This document shows, one piece after another, positions 22,325-33,800 of a stretch of DNA of 64,000 nucleotides. The notes under the pieces are model-generated. The model was not told where the DNA came from and did no database searches. It saw only the letters and a program-made list of their open reading frames with translations. The stretch is from Puccinia triticina. Its lineage: Eukaryota > Basidiomycota > Pucciniomycetes > Pucciniales > Pucciniaceae. Where the stretch lies: the NCBI RefSeq assembly GCF_026914185.1, contig NC_070564.1:2170001-2234000 (forward strand). The letters are read 5' to 3'. Numbering within the stretch: the stretch's first letter is position 1; each line of letters opens with the position of its first letter. The position numbers and the translations under genes are program-made.

Positions 22325-22897
22325 GACCCGTGCGCATTTTGGGAGTCGGAAAATTAATTCTACCCTCCAGAATGGGAGTTGGAATTTCAATTTCACAAAA
22401 AATGACAGAAAAGAAAGAAAAAATTATACCTCCGCACTGGGGCACCTAAAGCCCCGCAAAGTTTTACAGCGGCCATCAAGCACTCTGAATAACACCTGAT
22501 GAGCCTCAAGGCATTGGCGCACCCCAGGAAAGGGGTGTGCTACTGTGGGTCTAATTTGGCAGATTTCCTTAGTAGGAAATCCGCCAAAGCCTTAGCTAAA
22601 GTGCGCCAAAGCCCTCCAAAATTTTACAGTGGTCATAAAAGCCTCTTAATGGCACATGGTGAGATTCTTGGCAGTAGGAAACCCCAGGAAAGGGGTGTGT
22701 TACTGTGGGTCTAATTTGGCGGATTTCCTACTAAGGAAATCTGCCAAAGCCTTTGCCACAGTGCCCCAAAGTGCACCAAACTTTTGGATCATGAAATAAA
22801 ATACTCTGTAAACAAATGGTTAGCTGCAAGGCAGTAACAAACCAGCATAGAATAATTTTGAGGCAGCAGGGGCTTTTGGTTATATCTGCTACTAATT

Positions 22898-23430
22898 GCC
22901 TCCGCAACAGATAATAGTGCCTCCGCAACAGTTGATAGCGCCTCTGCAAGAGTTAATAGTGCCTCCGCCACATTTAATAGTGCCTCCGCCACAATTAATA
23001 GTGCCTCCGCCACAGTTAATAGTGCCTCCACCACAGTTAATAGTGCCTCCGCCACAGTTAATAGTGCCTCCGCCACAGTTGAGAGTGCCTCTGCCACAGT
23101 TAATAGTGCCTCCTCCATAGTTAATAGTGCATCTGCCACAGTTAATAGTGCCTCTTTCGAATTTAATAGTTTGCCCGGCACAATCAATAGTGCGTCCGCC
23201 ACAGTTAATAATGCTTCCCCAACATACCTGTGGCGGAGGCACTATTAACTTTGGCTGAGGCACTATTAAATTTGGCGGAGGCACTATTAACTGTGGCGGA
23301 GGCACTATTCACTGTGGCAGAGGCACTATTAACTGTGGCGCAGGCACTATTAGCTGTGGTGGGGGCACTATTAACTCTGAGGCGCTATCATCTGTTGCAG
23401 AGGCACTATTATCTGTTGCAGAGGTGTCAG
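22898..23430. repeat. mirrored 21-bp minisatellite in element A
   Basis: About fifteen 21-bp units (consensus TGCCTCCGCCACAGTTAATAG) run from 22898 to about 23213. After a spacer of about 15 bases, about nine or ten units of the reverse complement (GGCGGAGGCACTATTAACTGT) run to about 23430. The two halves could pair into one long hairpin. The unit length is a multiple of three, which opens accidental long frames on both strands. Confidence 0.85.
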
Positions 23431-24309
23431 GCGGGGTGATGCTAAGAGGATATCTCTTCTGGCGACACCCGCTGATGGATAAAAAGCGGATGAATAGTCT
23501 GGAATTGGGATGGTTTCTATTTCAAAGAAATAAAGAGTAAAAGGCAATAGAAAGGAGGGGCCCAACGGAGCGGGGGTGCTTTGGATCCCTCCTAAGATAA
23601 GACTGGGGCCTGCGAAGCAGGTGTGGTTGTGATCCCAGATGGTAGAGAGAGGTGGAGAGCGCGTCGGAGCGGTGGAAGGGATTTCTACTTACTTGAATAA
23701 GTCCTTCCTGTTGCAATGCGGTGCTTGGCGAGAGGAGAGAAGGTGCGGGTGCTTAAGACAACGAGATCCTGAAGGCGCTGTTGGGCTGAGTCTTGACAAG
23801 AAAAGGTATCAAGAAGTTTAGCGGTTGAGGCGGGCAGGTTTTTGAGTGGGTGTAATAAGCTGAGGAGCCAAGAATGAGGGAAACTCGCCTCCTTAAATAT
23901 CCCATTGGCTCCCTTGGAGAGATTCTTCTTGCGGAGGAGGTTTCAGCCGGAAGAATGTTTATTTGGAAATAAGTCATACTCCTTCTGATCTTGGGAGTAT
24001 GACTGGTTTTTTAAGGTTTTTGATGACAGGTGGTGTAGAGGCCTGTCATTAGATTTGATTATATGTCACTTGTTTGTCTAGTGTCCTCGGTACTACAGTG
24101 CTGTGACAGTTTATGATGCAAGAGCTCTATTCTTATTTGCCACAGTGCGCAGGAGGTGTTCGCTGCGGTGCGCAAGAGGTAAGTCAGAGAGTTTTAAGGT
24201 ATTTCTGCTTTGCGCGCGCTAGGCGCTTATTAACTTATAAGTAATAATGTCTCTAATTAATTTTTTACAAGTTTGTCACGATGGCTTGTGGTACCCAGCC
24301 AGCTGACAA
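23431..24309. other. interior of element A, unrecognised
   Basis: No gene recognised. The stretch 23440-23640 (CTTCTGGCGACACC..., GGATCCCTCCTAAGATAAG) resembles sequence at 56830-56880 and 57305-57395, next to the second 21-bp array, so the two arrays share more than the repeat unit. Confidence 0.45.
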
Positions 24310-24996
24310 GAGGCAATTAGTAGCAGATATAACCAAAAGCCCCTGCTGCCTCAAAATTATTCTATGCTGGTTTGTTACTGCCTTGCAGCTAACCATTTGT
24401 TTACAGAGTATTTTATTTCATGATCCAAAAGTTTGGTGCACTTTGGGGCACTGTGGCAAAGGCTTTGGCAGATTTCCTTAGTAGGAAATCCGCCAAATTA
24501 GACCCACAGTAACACACCCCTTTCCTGGGGTTTCCTACTGCCAAGAATCTCACCATGTGCCATTAAGAGGCTTTTATGACCACTGTAAAATTTTGGAGGG
24601 CTTTGGCGCACTTTAGCTAAGGCTTTGGCGGATTTCCTACTAAGGAAATCTGCCAAATTAGACCCACAGTAGCACACCCCTTTCCTGGGGTGCGCCAATG
24701 CCTTGAGGCTCATCAGGTGTTATTCAGAGTGCTTGATGGCCGCTGTAAAACTTTGCGGGGCTTTAGGTGCCCCAGTGCGGAGGTATAATTTTTTCTTTCT
24801 TTTCTGTCATTTTTTGTGAAATTGAAATTCCAACTCCCATTCTGGAGGGTAGAATTAATTTTCCGACTCCCAAAATGCGCGCGGGTCAAACTTTGGTCCC
24901 GCGGACCGGGGACAGACGTCCAGAGGCGGTCCGTGCGACGTAAACAACTTTTGGGAGTCAATTCATTAATTCTTGGCAGTCGATTTTTCAACTCCC
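24310..24996. repeat. right terminal inverted repeat of element A
   Basis: This is the reverse complement of 20537-20654 joined to 22334-22902. Shared blocks include the CGGTCCGCGGGACC region, the gene-free CGCCAAAGC/GGCGGATTTCC stretch, and the inner border GAGGCAATTAGTAGCAGAT. It serves as the uninterrupted reference for reconstructing the left arm. Confidence 0.85.
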
Positions 24997-25131
24997 TAAC
25001 AAATAGGCAGAAAAATCTGAAGTCATTCCACAGACACTCATGCCCAGTATCATATGATATAACCATATGCCACATAAACATTTGTAAAATAGATCTATCA
25101 AATTTGCTGGTGGTTGTTAAAATTTTAACGG

Positions 25132-25680
25132 TCAAAGAAAGGCCCTATGTGAACAATGATATTGCAGATCATCAAAGTGTTCAGCGAATATAGATTTATT
25201 GACAACATTGACAGTGTCCTTGCCTTCAGGCACAGAAGCTATACCTAATTCATTGACAGCATAAAGTTGTCCATGTGCAAAAACAGGCCCAGGTAAGAAA
25301 ACACCCATGGTCTCAAGTGACTGCCCTTGGCATTTGTTGATGGTCATGGCAAAGACGTGATTCAACGTAACTTGTGGCAGCATCTTTACTTTGCCAGCGG
25401 CCTTTGGGCCAGCAGGTCCTATTGGCAAGATAGGTCCCGCGGTGGAGATGCTCATTTCCTGATGCCGCCAGGCTTGAAACCAGGCAGCCTTGTACAACCG
25501 GTGGGCTGTTGAGGGGCCAGTCTCCTGCCCAGCCGCAGCATAGCCACCACGAACAAAATTTGCAGCAATTTCTTCTGGACTGTGATCCGTGGACATGGCA
25601 TTGCGGCCGAACTTAAAAAAGTCCCTTGAGACTTTGGAACTGGCGAAGTGAGCCTCAATCAGGAGAAACTTAGAACCTAG
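25132..25680 (-). pseudogene. Pif1-like helicase C-terminal fragment, probably from a Helitron
   Basis: The minus-strand frame reads from near 25680 (SKFLLIEAHF) through to 25132. It contains FAMTINKCQGQSLETMGVFL and PVFAHGQLY, the motif V/VI region of Pif1-family helicases; the active family has a TINKSQGQ motif. After HGQLY the usual VALSR arginine-finger motif is missing and the frame continues with unrelated residues. No N-terminal half with the Walker A motif is present. In fungi such orphan Pif1 ends mostly derive from Helitron RepHel proteins. The fragment stops at the target site of element E. Confidence 0.7.
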
Positions 25681-25892
25681 CAGGACCCTGGAAACCCCCT
25701 ATAGAGGTGGGTAACCAAAATGTATGAATTTTTTGGCCAAAACCAAAAAGGGTACTCACCAAATATGTATGAATGGCTGTTTTTTGGCATGAGGGTACAC
25801 ACGGAAAATGTACTTTTTTTGGGGGTTGGTAACGAAGATTGTATGAAAGTTCAGGGTTGAGCAGAAAAGAACCCCGGAAACCCCCCCCCCCC

Positions 25893-27177
25893 CTCGGCAG
25901 CGAGCCAAGGCCAGCCAACAATTTGTTTTTTTCAACTGCCCGCCGGCAAGGAGGAGGGGTTCTAGGGGGTTAGAGAGCCCACAACTAGTAGCTGGCTTAA
26001 TCCTGTTTAATCTAGATTCTACTTGAATACACAGAAATTCAAGCTAATTCTAAAAAAGGTAGAAACATATCCAGGCTCATCAGAGCAAATCAGAGCTCAT
26101 CTAAGTTTAATTCATCTTTGTAAAAATGTTGGTCAATACTATTGTTCCAGATCTGTTTGACAAATTCTTCTCAATGTCTCTATCAGATTCACAGATACCT
26201 CGCGGTGTAAGACTCAAAAGTGGTAATGAAACCCTTTGGCTGAATTTCAAAGGGTATGATGGAGTTGCAAGCTCTGCCCTTCTGTTTATCAGTCAACAAG
26301 ACCCACCAAGCTCAGCTTGGCAAGTTTTATTAAGTGATAGGTCTGGTCTGTTCCAGATGAAATCTGTTTTACTGGCAATGTGTAAGTGTTTTAATTAATT
26401 TGTTAAAAGGGTTGAATTGTTGTTATAAGGGTTGATTTATTGTTATAAGGGTTTTAGGATTTGAGTGTGGATGAGTGTTGGGTGACTTGTGGATTCTGGG
26501 TGAGGGACTGGGGAGCAGACCACTGGGGGTGGAGAGAGCTCCTTTTATAGACAAAAGTGGAGCCCCAAAGGGGCTTGTGGGTTAGGGTTTCAGCTAATCT
26601 AGACAACAGGGTGAGGGATTCTAGCTGGTGAGAGTAGATACAAATGATGTCATGACCCCCCAAGGGCGCATGGATGGTGTCAGAATATACCACAGAACAT
26701 TCTAAATATACCAGGGGTGCATACATGAAGTCAGAATATACAAAAGAACATTCTAACTCATGCATAAGGTGACAGCAGACTGCATGAGCTGTCATACAGG
26801 GGTAATTAGTCTTTACACAAAGTCTGAGGCTGCAGAAACAGTGTAAATGATGTCATACTATGTATATGAAGGAGTGTATTTAGGTAATATGTAATGAGTG
26901 TAGCTTGACAGGAAGATTTATGTTTGTATCATGTGATACGTATAAGTGTACTACTGTGAAACTTGGGTTGAGGCAAGTGACAGCTGGGTTACTGGGGCTG
27001 GCCGTGTGATAGGTGTCCATGAGGTGTAACTTGCACACTAGTGAGGGCCCAGGGGTGCTTCCAGTGGTGACTGGGGGCGAAATTGGCCGTAGAATCCATT
27101 TCTGGGGTCTATTTGGTGGTATCTTGAGGCCGAGTAATTGTGTGGCATAGAAAAAACGTTTTTATTTTTCCACTTTT
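25893..27177. other. left interior of element E
   Basis: Mostly unrecognised AT-rich DNA. A plus-strand frame at 26126-26398 (90 residues, MLVNTIVPDLFDKFF start) has no known motif and may be chance. At about 26652-26760 a unit of about 55 bp containing GTCAGAATATAC and AGAACATTCTAA occurs twice in tandem. Confidence 0.35.
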
Positions 27178-27181
27178 CCGT

Positions 27182-28070
27182 TGTGGAACTACTCAAAGGG
27201 GAGAATAGAGCTTGGAAGGGAAATGGATAGCAACAATAGTACTAATGTAAGCTATGCAAGGGTGCTGATGAGGCTGCCTTCCTGACTAATGCTGAGGGGA
27301 TGAGAGTAACACTAAGAAAAAGAAGAAAAGGTGTGGCTGATTTCTGCTTGATCTTAGGAGCTAGTACTATGAGCTTAACTACTGACTACTGAGGGTAAGA
27401 GAGTTGGAGGAGTGATGAGAGTGGGGAATGCAATGGCAAGGTTCAATAGCAATGGGTTCAGGAGCAACTGCACTGATATCAATGGGTGATGAGTAATTTC
27501 TAACTTATAATTTCTGTATATAGAATTCTGCATAAGGTATAAGTGAGGAGGGAAGGACAGTTCTTATATGAAAGGAGGGATGAGCACAGACAATGAAGAG
27601 TTCTGGCTATGGGAAGAAAGGTTGTACAAATAGGGAAAAGTGATGTGAACATAGTAACAACTTGTAATGATGAGCACTCCTGGAAAGGGTAAGCACAAAT
27701 CCAAATGATGTAATGTATACAATAGCCATAGTACATAATGAGAAATGTATGTAAAGGGTTTAGTATGTGAAAGTAATTATGTAAAAGGAATGTACTGTAA
27801 TGATTCAAGTAAGTTACTAATGAATTGAGTATTGTAACTAATGAAGACTGTAGGTTGTCTGTAGGTCTTATATCCTCTATAACTACTGAACCATTGAAGA
27901 TAAGGGGGTACTATGTAGGAGTGACTATATGTGAAATTTGGCGTAGAATCTGAATATGTAATAATAATAAGGTATTTGTGAAGGTTGAAGGGGAGATGGG
28001 CTATGTAATGATGAATATATGTAAAAAGAAGCAATAAAATACTACTTATGGTTCGGAATGGAGCACCACA
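27182..28070 (-). repeat. gypsy 3' LTR
   Basis: Starts TGTGGAACTACTC and ends GCACCACA on the plus strand, with the 5-base inverted ends TGTGG/CCACA. The same 889 bases recur at 36710-37598 with about six substitutions. Confidence 0.93.
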
Positions 28071-28084
28071 TCCTCCCCCAACTT
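28071..28084 (-). promoter_or_regulatory. gypsy 3' polypurine tract
   Basis: The sense strand reads AAGTTGGGGGAGGA immediately before the 3' LTR, the expected RNase H-resistant primer for plus-strand synthesis. Confidence 0.8.
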
Positions 28085-29930
28085 ATTGTCTGTCCCCAGG
28101 CAATGCACCAAAGTGAAGAGTGATCCAGAAAGAGTTGAAGAATGTTGAGTCCAAGAGTCCAAAGTCCAGTGTTTCTCCAGAAGGTGAAGTCCAAAGTCCT
28201 GAGTAGTAGTCCAAATCCAGAGTCCAGTGTCCAAAGCCAATAGAATCCAAGTATAATCCAAGTCCAGTATATCTGAGTCCAAGGTATCCAAGTCCAATCC
28301 AAAGTCCAATAGTCCTATGTATCCAGAGTATCCATAGTCCAGTATCCAATCCAAAGAGTCCAGTATCCAAAAGAAGGTCCAATTATCAATGAGGGGTGAA
28401 TGTTTAAGAAGATCTAACTCTGCTGAAGGCAATATCCTTGAGACAGACACATATTAGACTAAATTCCACTCTGAAGAATACAATAATTTTCCTGCCTAAC
28501 TGAGGCCAATGGAAGAATGCAATGATTGATGATGAATGATGGGGTTGATAATTGTAGTTTCTGAAGGTTGTGAATGATTTGGGGTTGAATGGCTGAATTT
28601 CTGAGTATCTGAGTATATAATGTAGAGTTCTGTGAAGAGAATTTGAAGTCCAGGGAAGCTGATAAGCTGTCCAAAAGAATATTCTTGCTCTAATTGGGTG
28701 GTTTCTGAGCTGCAATGTGTTGGAAGAAATTGATTATAATGGTGAATGAATGAAAGGTTGGTTTGTTGGCTGAAGAATTCCTAGAATACAGGGTGAAGAT
28801 GATGATGGAGGAATGATTGATTGTTTAGGAATCAATGAATGATGATTTTTCAGAAAGAATGATTTAGGATGATGATGATGATGATCGAGGAATTCAATGA
28901 ATGACTGGATGGATCAATGGCTGAATTTTGTCCAGATGGGGAATGGAACATGTGTCCATGCGCGTGTAATGTCGAAAGAGGGGTCCTGTTGTCTGAGCGG
29001 GGGCTCCAAGCGGGGGGCGCGCGTGCGGAACGCCAAAAAAAAAAAAAGAAAGGAAATGGTCGACCTGTATCTTCGGAACGGCTCGATGAATTTTCTTGAA
29101 ACTGAGCTCATTCGAAAGGGCCGATTCCGTAGATTAAAATGGTATATACTACTTATTTAGTTTTGATTGTGTAGGGTAGGTTAAGGATCCAAGCGAGATC
29201 CGCAGGTGCGCGTAGTAATAACACCGCGTAAATAGAAGGCAATATGTTTTTGGGTATAACTCGGCTTTCCGTTGATGAAAAGTTCTGATTCTGAGTTAAT
29301 TAGAAAGGCAAGAAGGAGGAGATGAAACGAAAACCAATCATTATGAAAGATTAATTCGGCCAATGGGCGGCCGTGAACGCTGAATGAAAACCGTAAATGA
29401 GGCCGCGTAAATCCTAACAAAGCTTCGAGCGCTTATAATTCCAAAACCGCTCGATAGAATCGGCTAAAACCAAGTTCAAACGAAGGCCAAGATCGGAAAG
29501 ATGAAACTGGAAAGGTGTAATATGAATTTTGAGGCCAGCCAAATCGTTATTGAAACACTCCAAAGTTTCATTACGATTTCCGCGGTTTCCGCCGCAAAGA
29601 AGTTTGAAATCCAAGGGATACATAATGAAATGAACCAAAGGTACCGCCAAGGGACTGTCCAAATGGACTCCTGAGGCTGGCCAATCGTCTGAAGAGGGTG
29701 TTAGATGAAATGATCGCGGTATTTACGCGCCAAGAGATATCGGAAAAGGTAGATTAAACTGGGTCGAACACCAGAGTCAAAATTAAAGAAATGAAAGAAT
29801 AACCGCGCCAACCGATTCTGAAAGGTGAATGCGTCCATAGTGACGTCATGAAGTGAGGAAGGAATAGTTTCTATAATGTCTAGGTCATTGGTCAACAGAA
29901 AGTTCCCGTTATCGCTGTTTGTTATCCGTA
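28085..29930. other. gypsy non-coding region between the antisense gene and 3' LTR
   Basis: 28100-28400 is a run of short GTCCAAAGTCC/GTATCC repeats that opens accidental frames. 28700-28890 is rich in GATGAT. 28960-29900 has higher GC content and no recognised gene. Confidence 0.45.
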
Positions 29931-30714
29931 ATGTTTTCCTCCAGCGCCACTTCCACGCCCTCGTCACCAAAAGAGAACCTTGATAACTCATTAGATTATT
30001 TGTCAAACACATCCATAACTTCATCTCAACTTGACAAAGAGGCCGCTATTAGGCCTTCCTACGAAATCCCATTCTCCATTTGCAGAGCGCACTCGTTCGT
30101 CGACAACGTTCACGCGTACAACACTGGTATGAGAGACTCTTTTAAGCCCGAAGAAGTCAATGCCTTGCGCCACTATATCCAACAAGGACTCCTTGCCTTC
30201 GCTCGTGAGGACCTCGACGACCCGGTTGCCGCACGAAACGCACGCCTTAAATTGTATAGCCGGTTCCACAACGCTTTTACACATGTATGTTGAATGGATT
30301 CTGTATGTATATGAATAAGAATTTGAAAAAAAGAAGATTGATTATAATACTGATATTTTTCCCTGTTTCTATAGATGGATACCCATTCAATCATAGATGC
30401 CATGATAGAGGAAACTGAGGAAAGGAATGCCCTGGAGTTATTAAGGGTGAGGGACCAAGTGGAAGAAGAGGAAGATGGTTGGAGAGTAGAAGCAGAAATG
30501 GAGAGGATAAGAGCTGAGGGTAAGTTCTATTTTTTTTTTTTTTCTTTATTTAGAATTTTACTAATGCTATGCTTTAATTTTCTTTTATGTATTTTAATTT
30601 TAATTTTCAGATAAGGAGAAGGGAAAAGAGAAAAAGGAAGATGGAGAAGAAGGAGAAATGGAAGAAGATGATGTAGTGATAAAAGAAGAAGAGGTGAGCT
30701 TGACTTTATTTTAG
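29931..30714 (+). CDS. intron-containing gene antisense to the gypsy element, unknown function
   Basis: Exons 29931-30284, 30375-30519 and 30611-30714 join in frame through GT-AG introns (GTATGT...CTATAG and GTAAGT...TTTCAG) into about 200 residues. The N-terminus is Ser/Thr-rich. The middle (SFVDNVHAYNTGMRDSFKP, ALRHYIQQGLLAFARED, ARLKLYSRFHNAF) looks like a helical folded domain, and the C-terminus is highly acidic and Lys/Glu-rich. I do not recognise the family. The frame is open upstream of the first ATG, so a further 5' exon is possible. It lies wholly between pol and the 3' LTR on the opposite strand. It could be a captured host gene or an accessory gene of the retroelement. Confidence 0.55.
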
Positions 30715-30866
30715 TTATTTTTATTTGAGTGTATTTGAAGCTGATTTATATTGATTTGTTTCTGATTTTATAGATTTGATTTTGTTTTGTTTTTATGTTA
30801 TTGTGTAAGAAGATGAGAAAGAGAAAAGAGCAGAGAAATGAATTGATTATTCCTTATTTATTGTTT

Positions 30867-33800
30867 TTATCTGGAGTGGTATTCCTTGACATGAGTTGCA
30901 GCAAACCTTCTGGCCAATTCTGTGCCATCCAATTCTTCCAAGATGTAAGACCCTCCTGGATTTTGAGCCTTGATTCTGTAAGGGCCATTCCATTTATTTT
31001 CAAAGAGCTTGCCAAACTGAGAGTCCAAAGATTTGTTATACACTACTACTAATTGACCTTTCTTTAGTGGCTGCCTTGATGTTTTCTTCTTGTTCCAATA
31101 ATCCACAGAGTTTTTCCTGGAATCCATGAGCTGCTGGTGTGCTTGCTGCAAGATGTTATCCCTGTTTTCAAGCTGCTGAGTCCTAGCCAATAAAAGATCC
31201 TGAGTTGATTCTACCTTTGACCAATCCACTCCAAAGAAGGTTTCCAATTCTAAATCAATGGGTAAGATGGGGGGCTGTCCAAGAACTAGTTCATAAGGTG
31301 AGTACCCAGTTGATCTCTTGGTGGAAATCCTGTCCGCAAATAAAACTAAAGGTAAATAATTCCTCCACTTCTTGCCTTCTTTTCCACAGAGCTTGACCAA
31401 GGTATCCTTAATTGCCTGATGTCCTCTTTCTACCATACCATTTGCTTCAGGATAATAAGGAGTGGTGACTTTGATTTTGATTCCAGATTCCAGAAGGGAT
31501 TTTTGAAATTGCTGTCCAAATTCAGAGCCTCCATCCACTGTGACTGACCAAGGGGCTCCATATCTGTAGATCCAGTTGTCCAAGAACCACTGAGAGATTT
31601 TCTTTGCCTGAATCTTTTCTAGTCCAACTGCCTCTACCCATCCAGAAAGGTCATCTCTTGCAATTACCAGGTACTTCCATTTGCCAGCTTTGATGTGAAC
31701 TGTATCCAAACTGACTCTTCCAAAGATGGTTGCTGCTCCTGTACGTTTCTTGGGTTCCATTGGCAATTTTGAACTCCTCTTCTGGCAAGTTTCACAAGAC
31801 TGGACCCACTTGGTAACACCTCTCTTGAGACCTGGCCACCAAAATCTGAGTTTAATCCTTCTGTAGGTTTCAGCAATACCTCTGTGGCCTAAGGATTCAT
31901 GAAGGGAATTGAGGATGGATTTCTGAGCTGAAGGAGAGGTGACTACTATCTGGGAGAATGGTTTGTTGATCCTGTGCAAGACTTCATTGGAAAGGAAGAA
32001 GTTGGCTGATTTGTGCAAAATTTGCTTGAATTCCAGGCTGCTGCATCCTGGAGGTTTGTTCATGGTTGAAAGGTATTCCTGGAGGTGCTTCCAAATTCCT
32101 TGCTGCAAGTTACTTACCCCCTCCCCCAACTTAGCTGATGTCCCCAGAAGCAGGCCAAAAGAAGAATGTTTAGTTCCAAATCCAGGGTGAGGTTTGATCC
32201 AGGTTTCATCTTCATCAAAGCTAGGACAATCATCTTCATCAGAATCAGGGGGTCTTCTTGAAAGTCCATCAGGTAAGGTGAAAGTTTTTCCAGGAGTGTG
32301 AACAAGGTCATAGGAGAATAACTGAATAAATCCAATCCATCTGTTCATAGGGGCATTGGGAAGTGAAGGGTTGTTGATCATTCCAATAAGGCACTGGGCA
32401 TCCACTCTGAGTTGAAAATGTTGGCCCCACAGTTTGGTTTGAAGTTTCTTGAGGATCTTGGCAACACCACAGAGTTCTAATTTGGATTGTGAGTACTTTG
32501 ATTCCCTGGGTGAAAAGACTACTGACTCATATAACACAGGCCTATCCAATCCATCAGAATCCTGTTGAGTAAGAACAGCACCTGCAGCAATAACACTGGA
32601 GTCCACTGAGAGTTTGATTAAGCCAGCATCAGGTCCATAGTCCAATTTCTTTAGGGTGATATCAGTTCCAACAATCCTTTTAAGGTCCTCAAAGGCATCC
32701 TGGCAATCTTCAGTCCAATCCCAAGAGGAGTCCTTCCTGGTGAGTCTTCTGAGTGGAGCAGTGAGGGTTGAGTAATTTTTAATGAACATTCTAACATATA
32801 CACAGATACCTAGGAATCCTCTGACATCTGAAGGAGTGGTGGGAGTTGGCCAGGTTTCAATTTTGTTGAGCTTCTTGATGGATATCCTTCTGCCTTCCTT
32901 ACAAACCACATGGCCTACCAGATCCAGAGCAGGTACACAGCAAGCAAATTTCTTCCCAGAGATGGTGAGTCCAGCTTCTTCAATCCTGAAAAGAATCCTT
33001 TCCAGAGTAATGGCATATTCATAGATAAATCTTCTGATCTGGGGGTTGTCCTTTAGAGTTTCTTCATTGTAGTCAGAGGTTGGTCCTTTTATACCTCCAT
33101 CATCCACAAAGATTCCCATATGTTGAGGTAGTTCATCCTGGAGTATCCACATCATTTGGGCCTGGTAAACTGCAACTGAATTGGCGGCTCCTTGGGGTAA
33201 TCTGGTAAGTTGAAATCTTCCAAGGGGTGTTTCAAAGGTGGTCAGAGGTCTGGATTCTGGAGCTAATTCTCTTTCATCATATCCTCCCATAATATCACCT
33301 AGTCCATAGCAAGCCCTTCCAGTGAATGATTCAATGAGTTCCTCTGTCTTTGGTGGTAGTCCAGCGTCCTTAATGGTGACTTTGTTGAGTTTCTGAAGGT
33401 CATGTACAATTCTGAGCTTACCATCCTGCTTCTTTACACAAAATATAGGGCTGGAATAACTGGAAAAGGATTGTTCATAGAGGCCAGTGCTGAGTCTTTC
33501 CCTTACCAATTCTATAACCTGGTCTTTGATGGGTGCAGGGATTGGAATTGGTTTCTGTTGCCAAGGTTCATGGGGAATGACTGGAATAATATAAGGCTGT
33601 CCATAGGTGTGTTTAAGAAGGCCTCTTTCTGTTTCCACAAAAGCCAAAGCACCTTGTCTAATCACAATTACCCATACCAGCAGGAGATATTCTTGAGGAG
33701 AGAGCCATCCAGGAGGTCCAAAGTTGATGAGGTCCAGCCTTTCTTGAGTAATCTTAGAGGTAGGAGTGAATGGTGGAGGAAAAGGGCTCAAAGGAGTGAG

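Larger units (their letters stand above)
20537..24996. mobile_element. element A: 687-bp terminal inverted repeats, 8-bp target duplication
   Basis: TAACAAAT occurs immediately before (20529-20536) and after (24997-25004) the element. The ends read GGG(T/A)GTTGAAAAATCGACT. The right arm is 24310-24996 (687 bp). The left arm is 20537-20654 plus 22334-22902, which also sums to 687 bp once insertion B and its duplicated target are removed. The interior (22903-24309) holds a mirrored 21-bp array and about 870 bp of unrecognised sequence, with no transposase. Very long arms and an 8-bp duplication suggest a Mutator-like or hAT-like non-autonomous element; the class is not proven. Confidence 0.85.

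Noticed and set aside
22789..23305. Several open frames of 74-137 codons on both strands
   Set aside because: Same cause: the 21-bp mirrored minisatellite in element A.
22898..23430. CRISPR-like regular repeat
   Set aside because: Units are directly adjacent without unique spacers, and the host is eukaryotic.
28042..28450. Three overlapping minus-strand frames of 86-134 codons
   Set aside because: Produced by a GTCCAAAGTCC-type simple repeat in the gypsy non-coding region; Trp/Leu/Asp-rich low-complexity translation.
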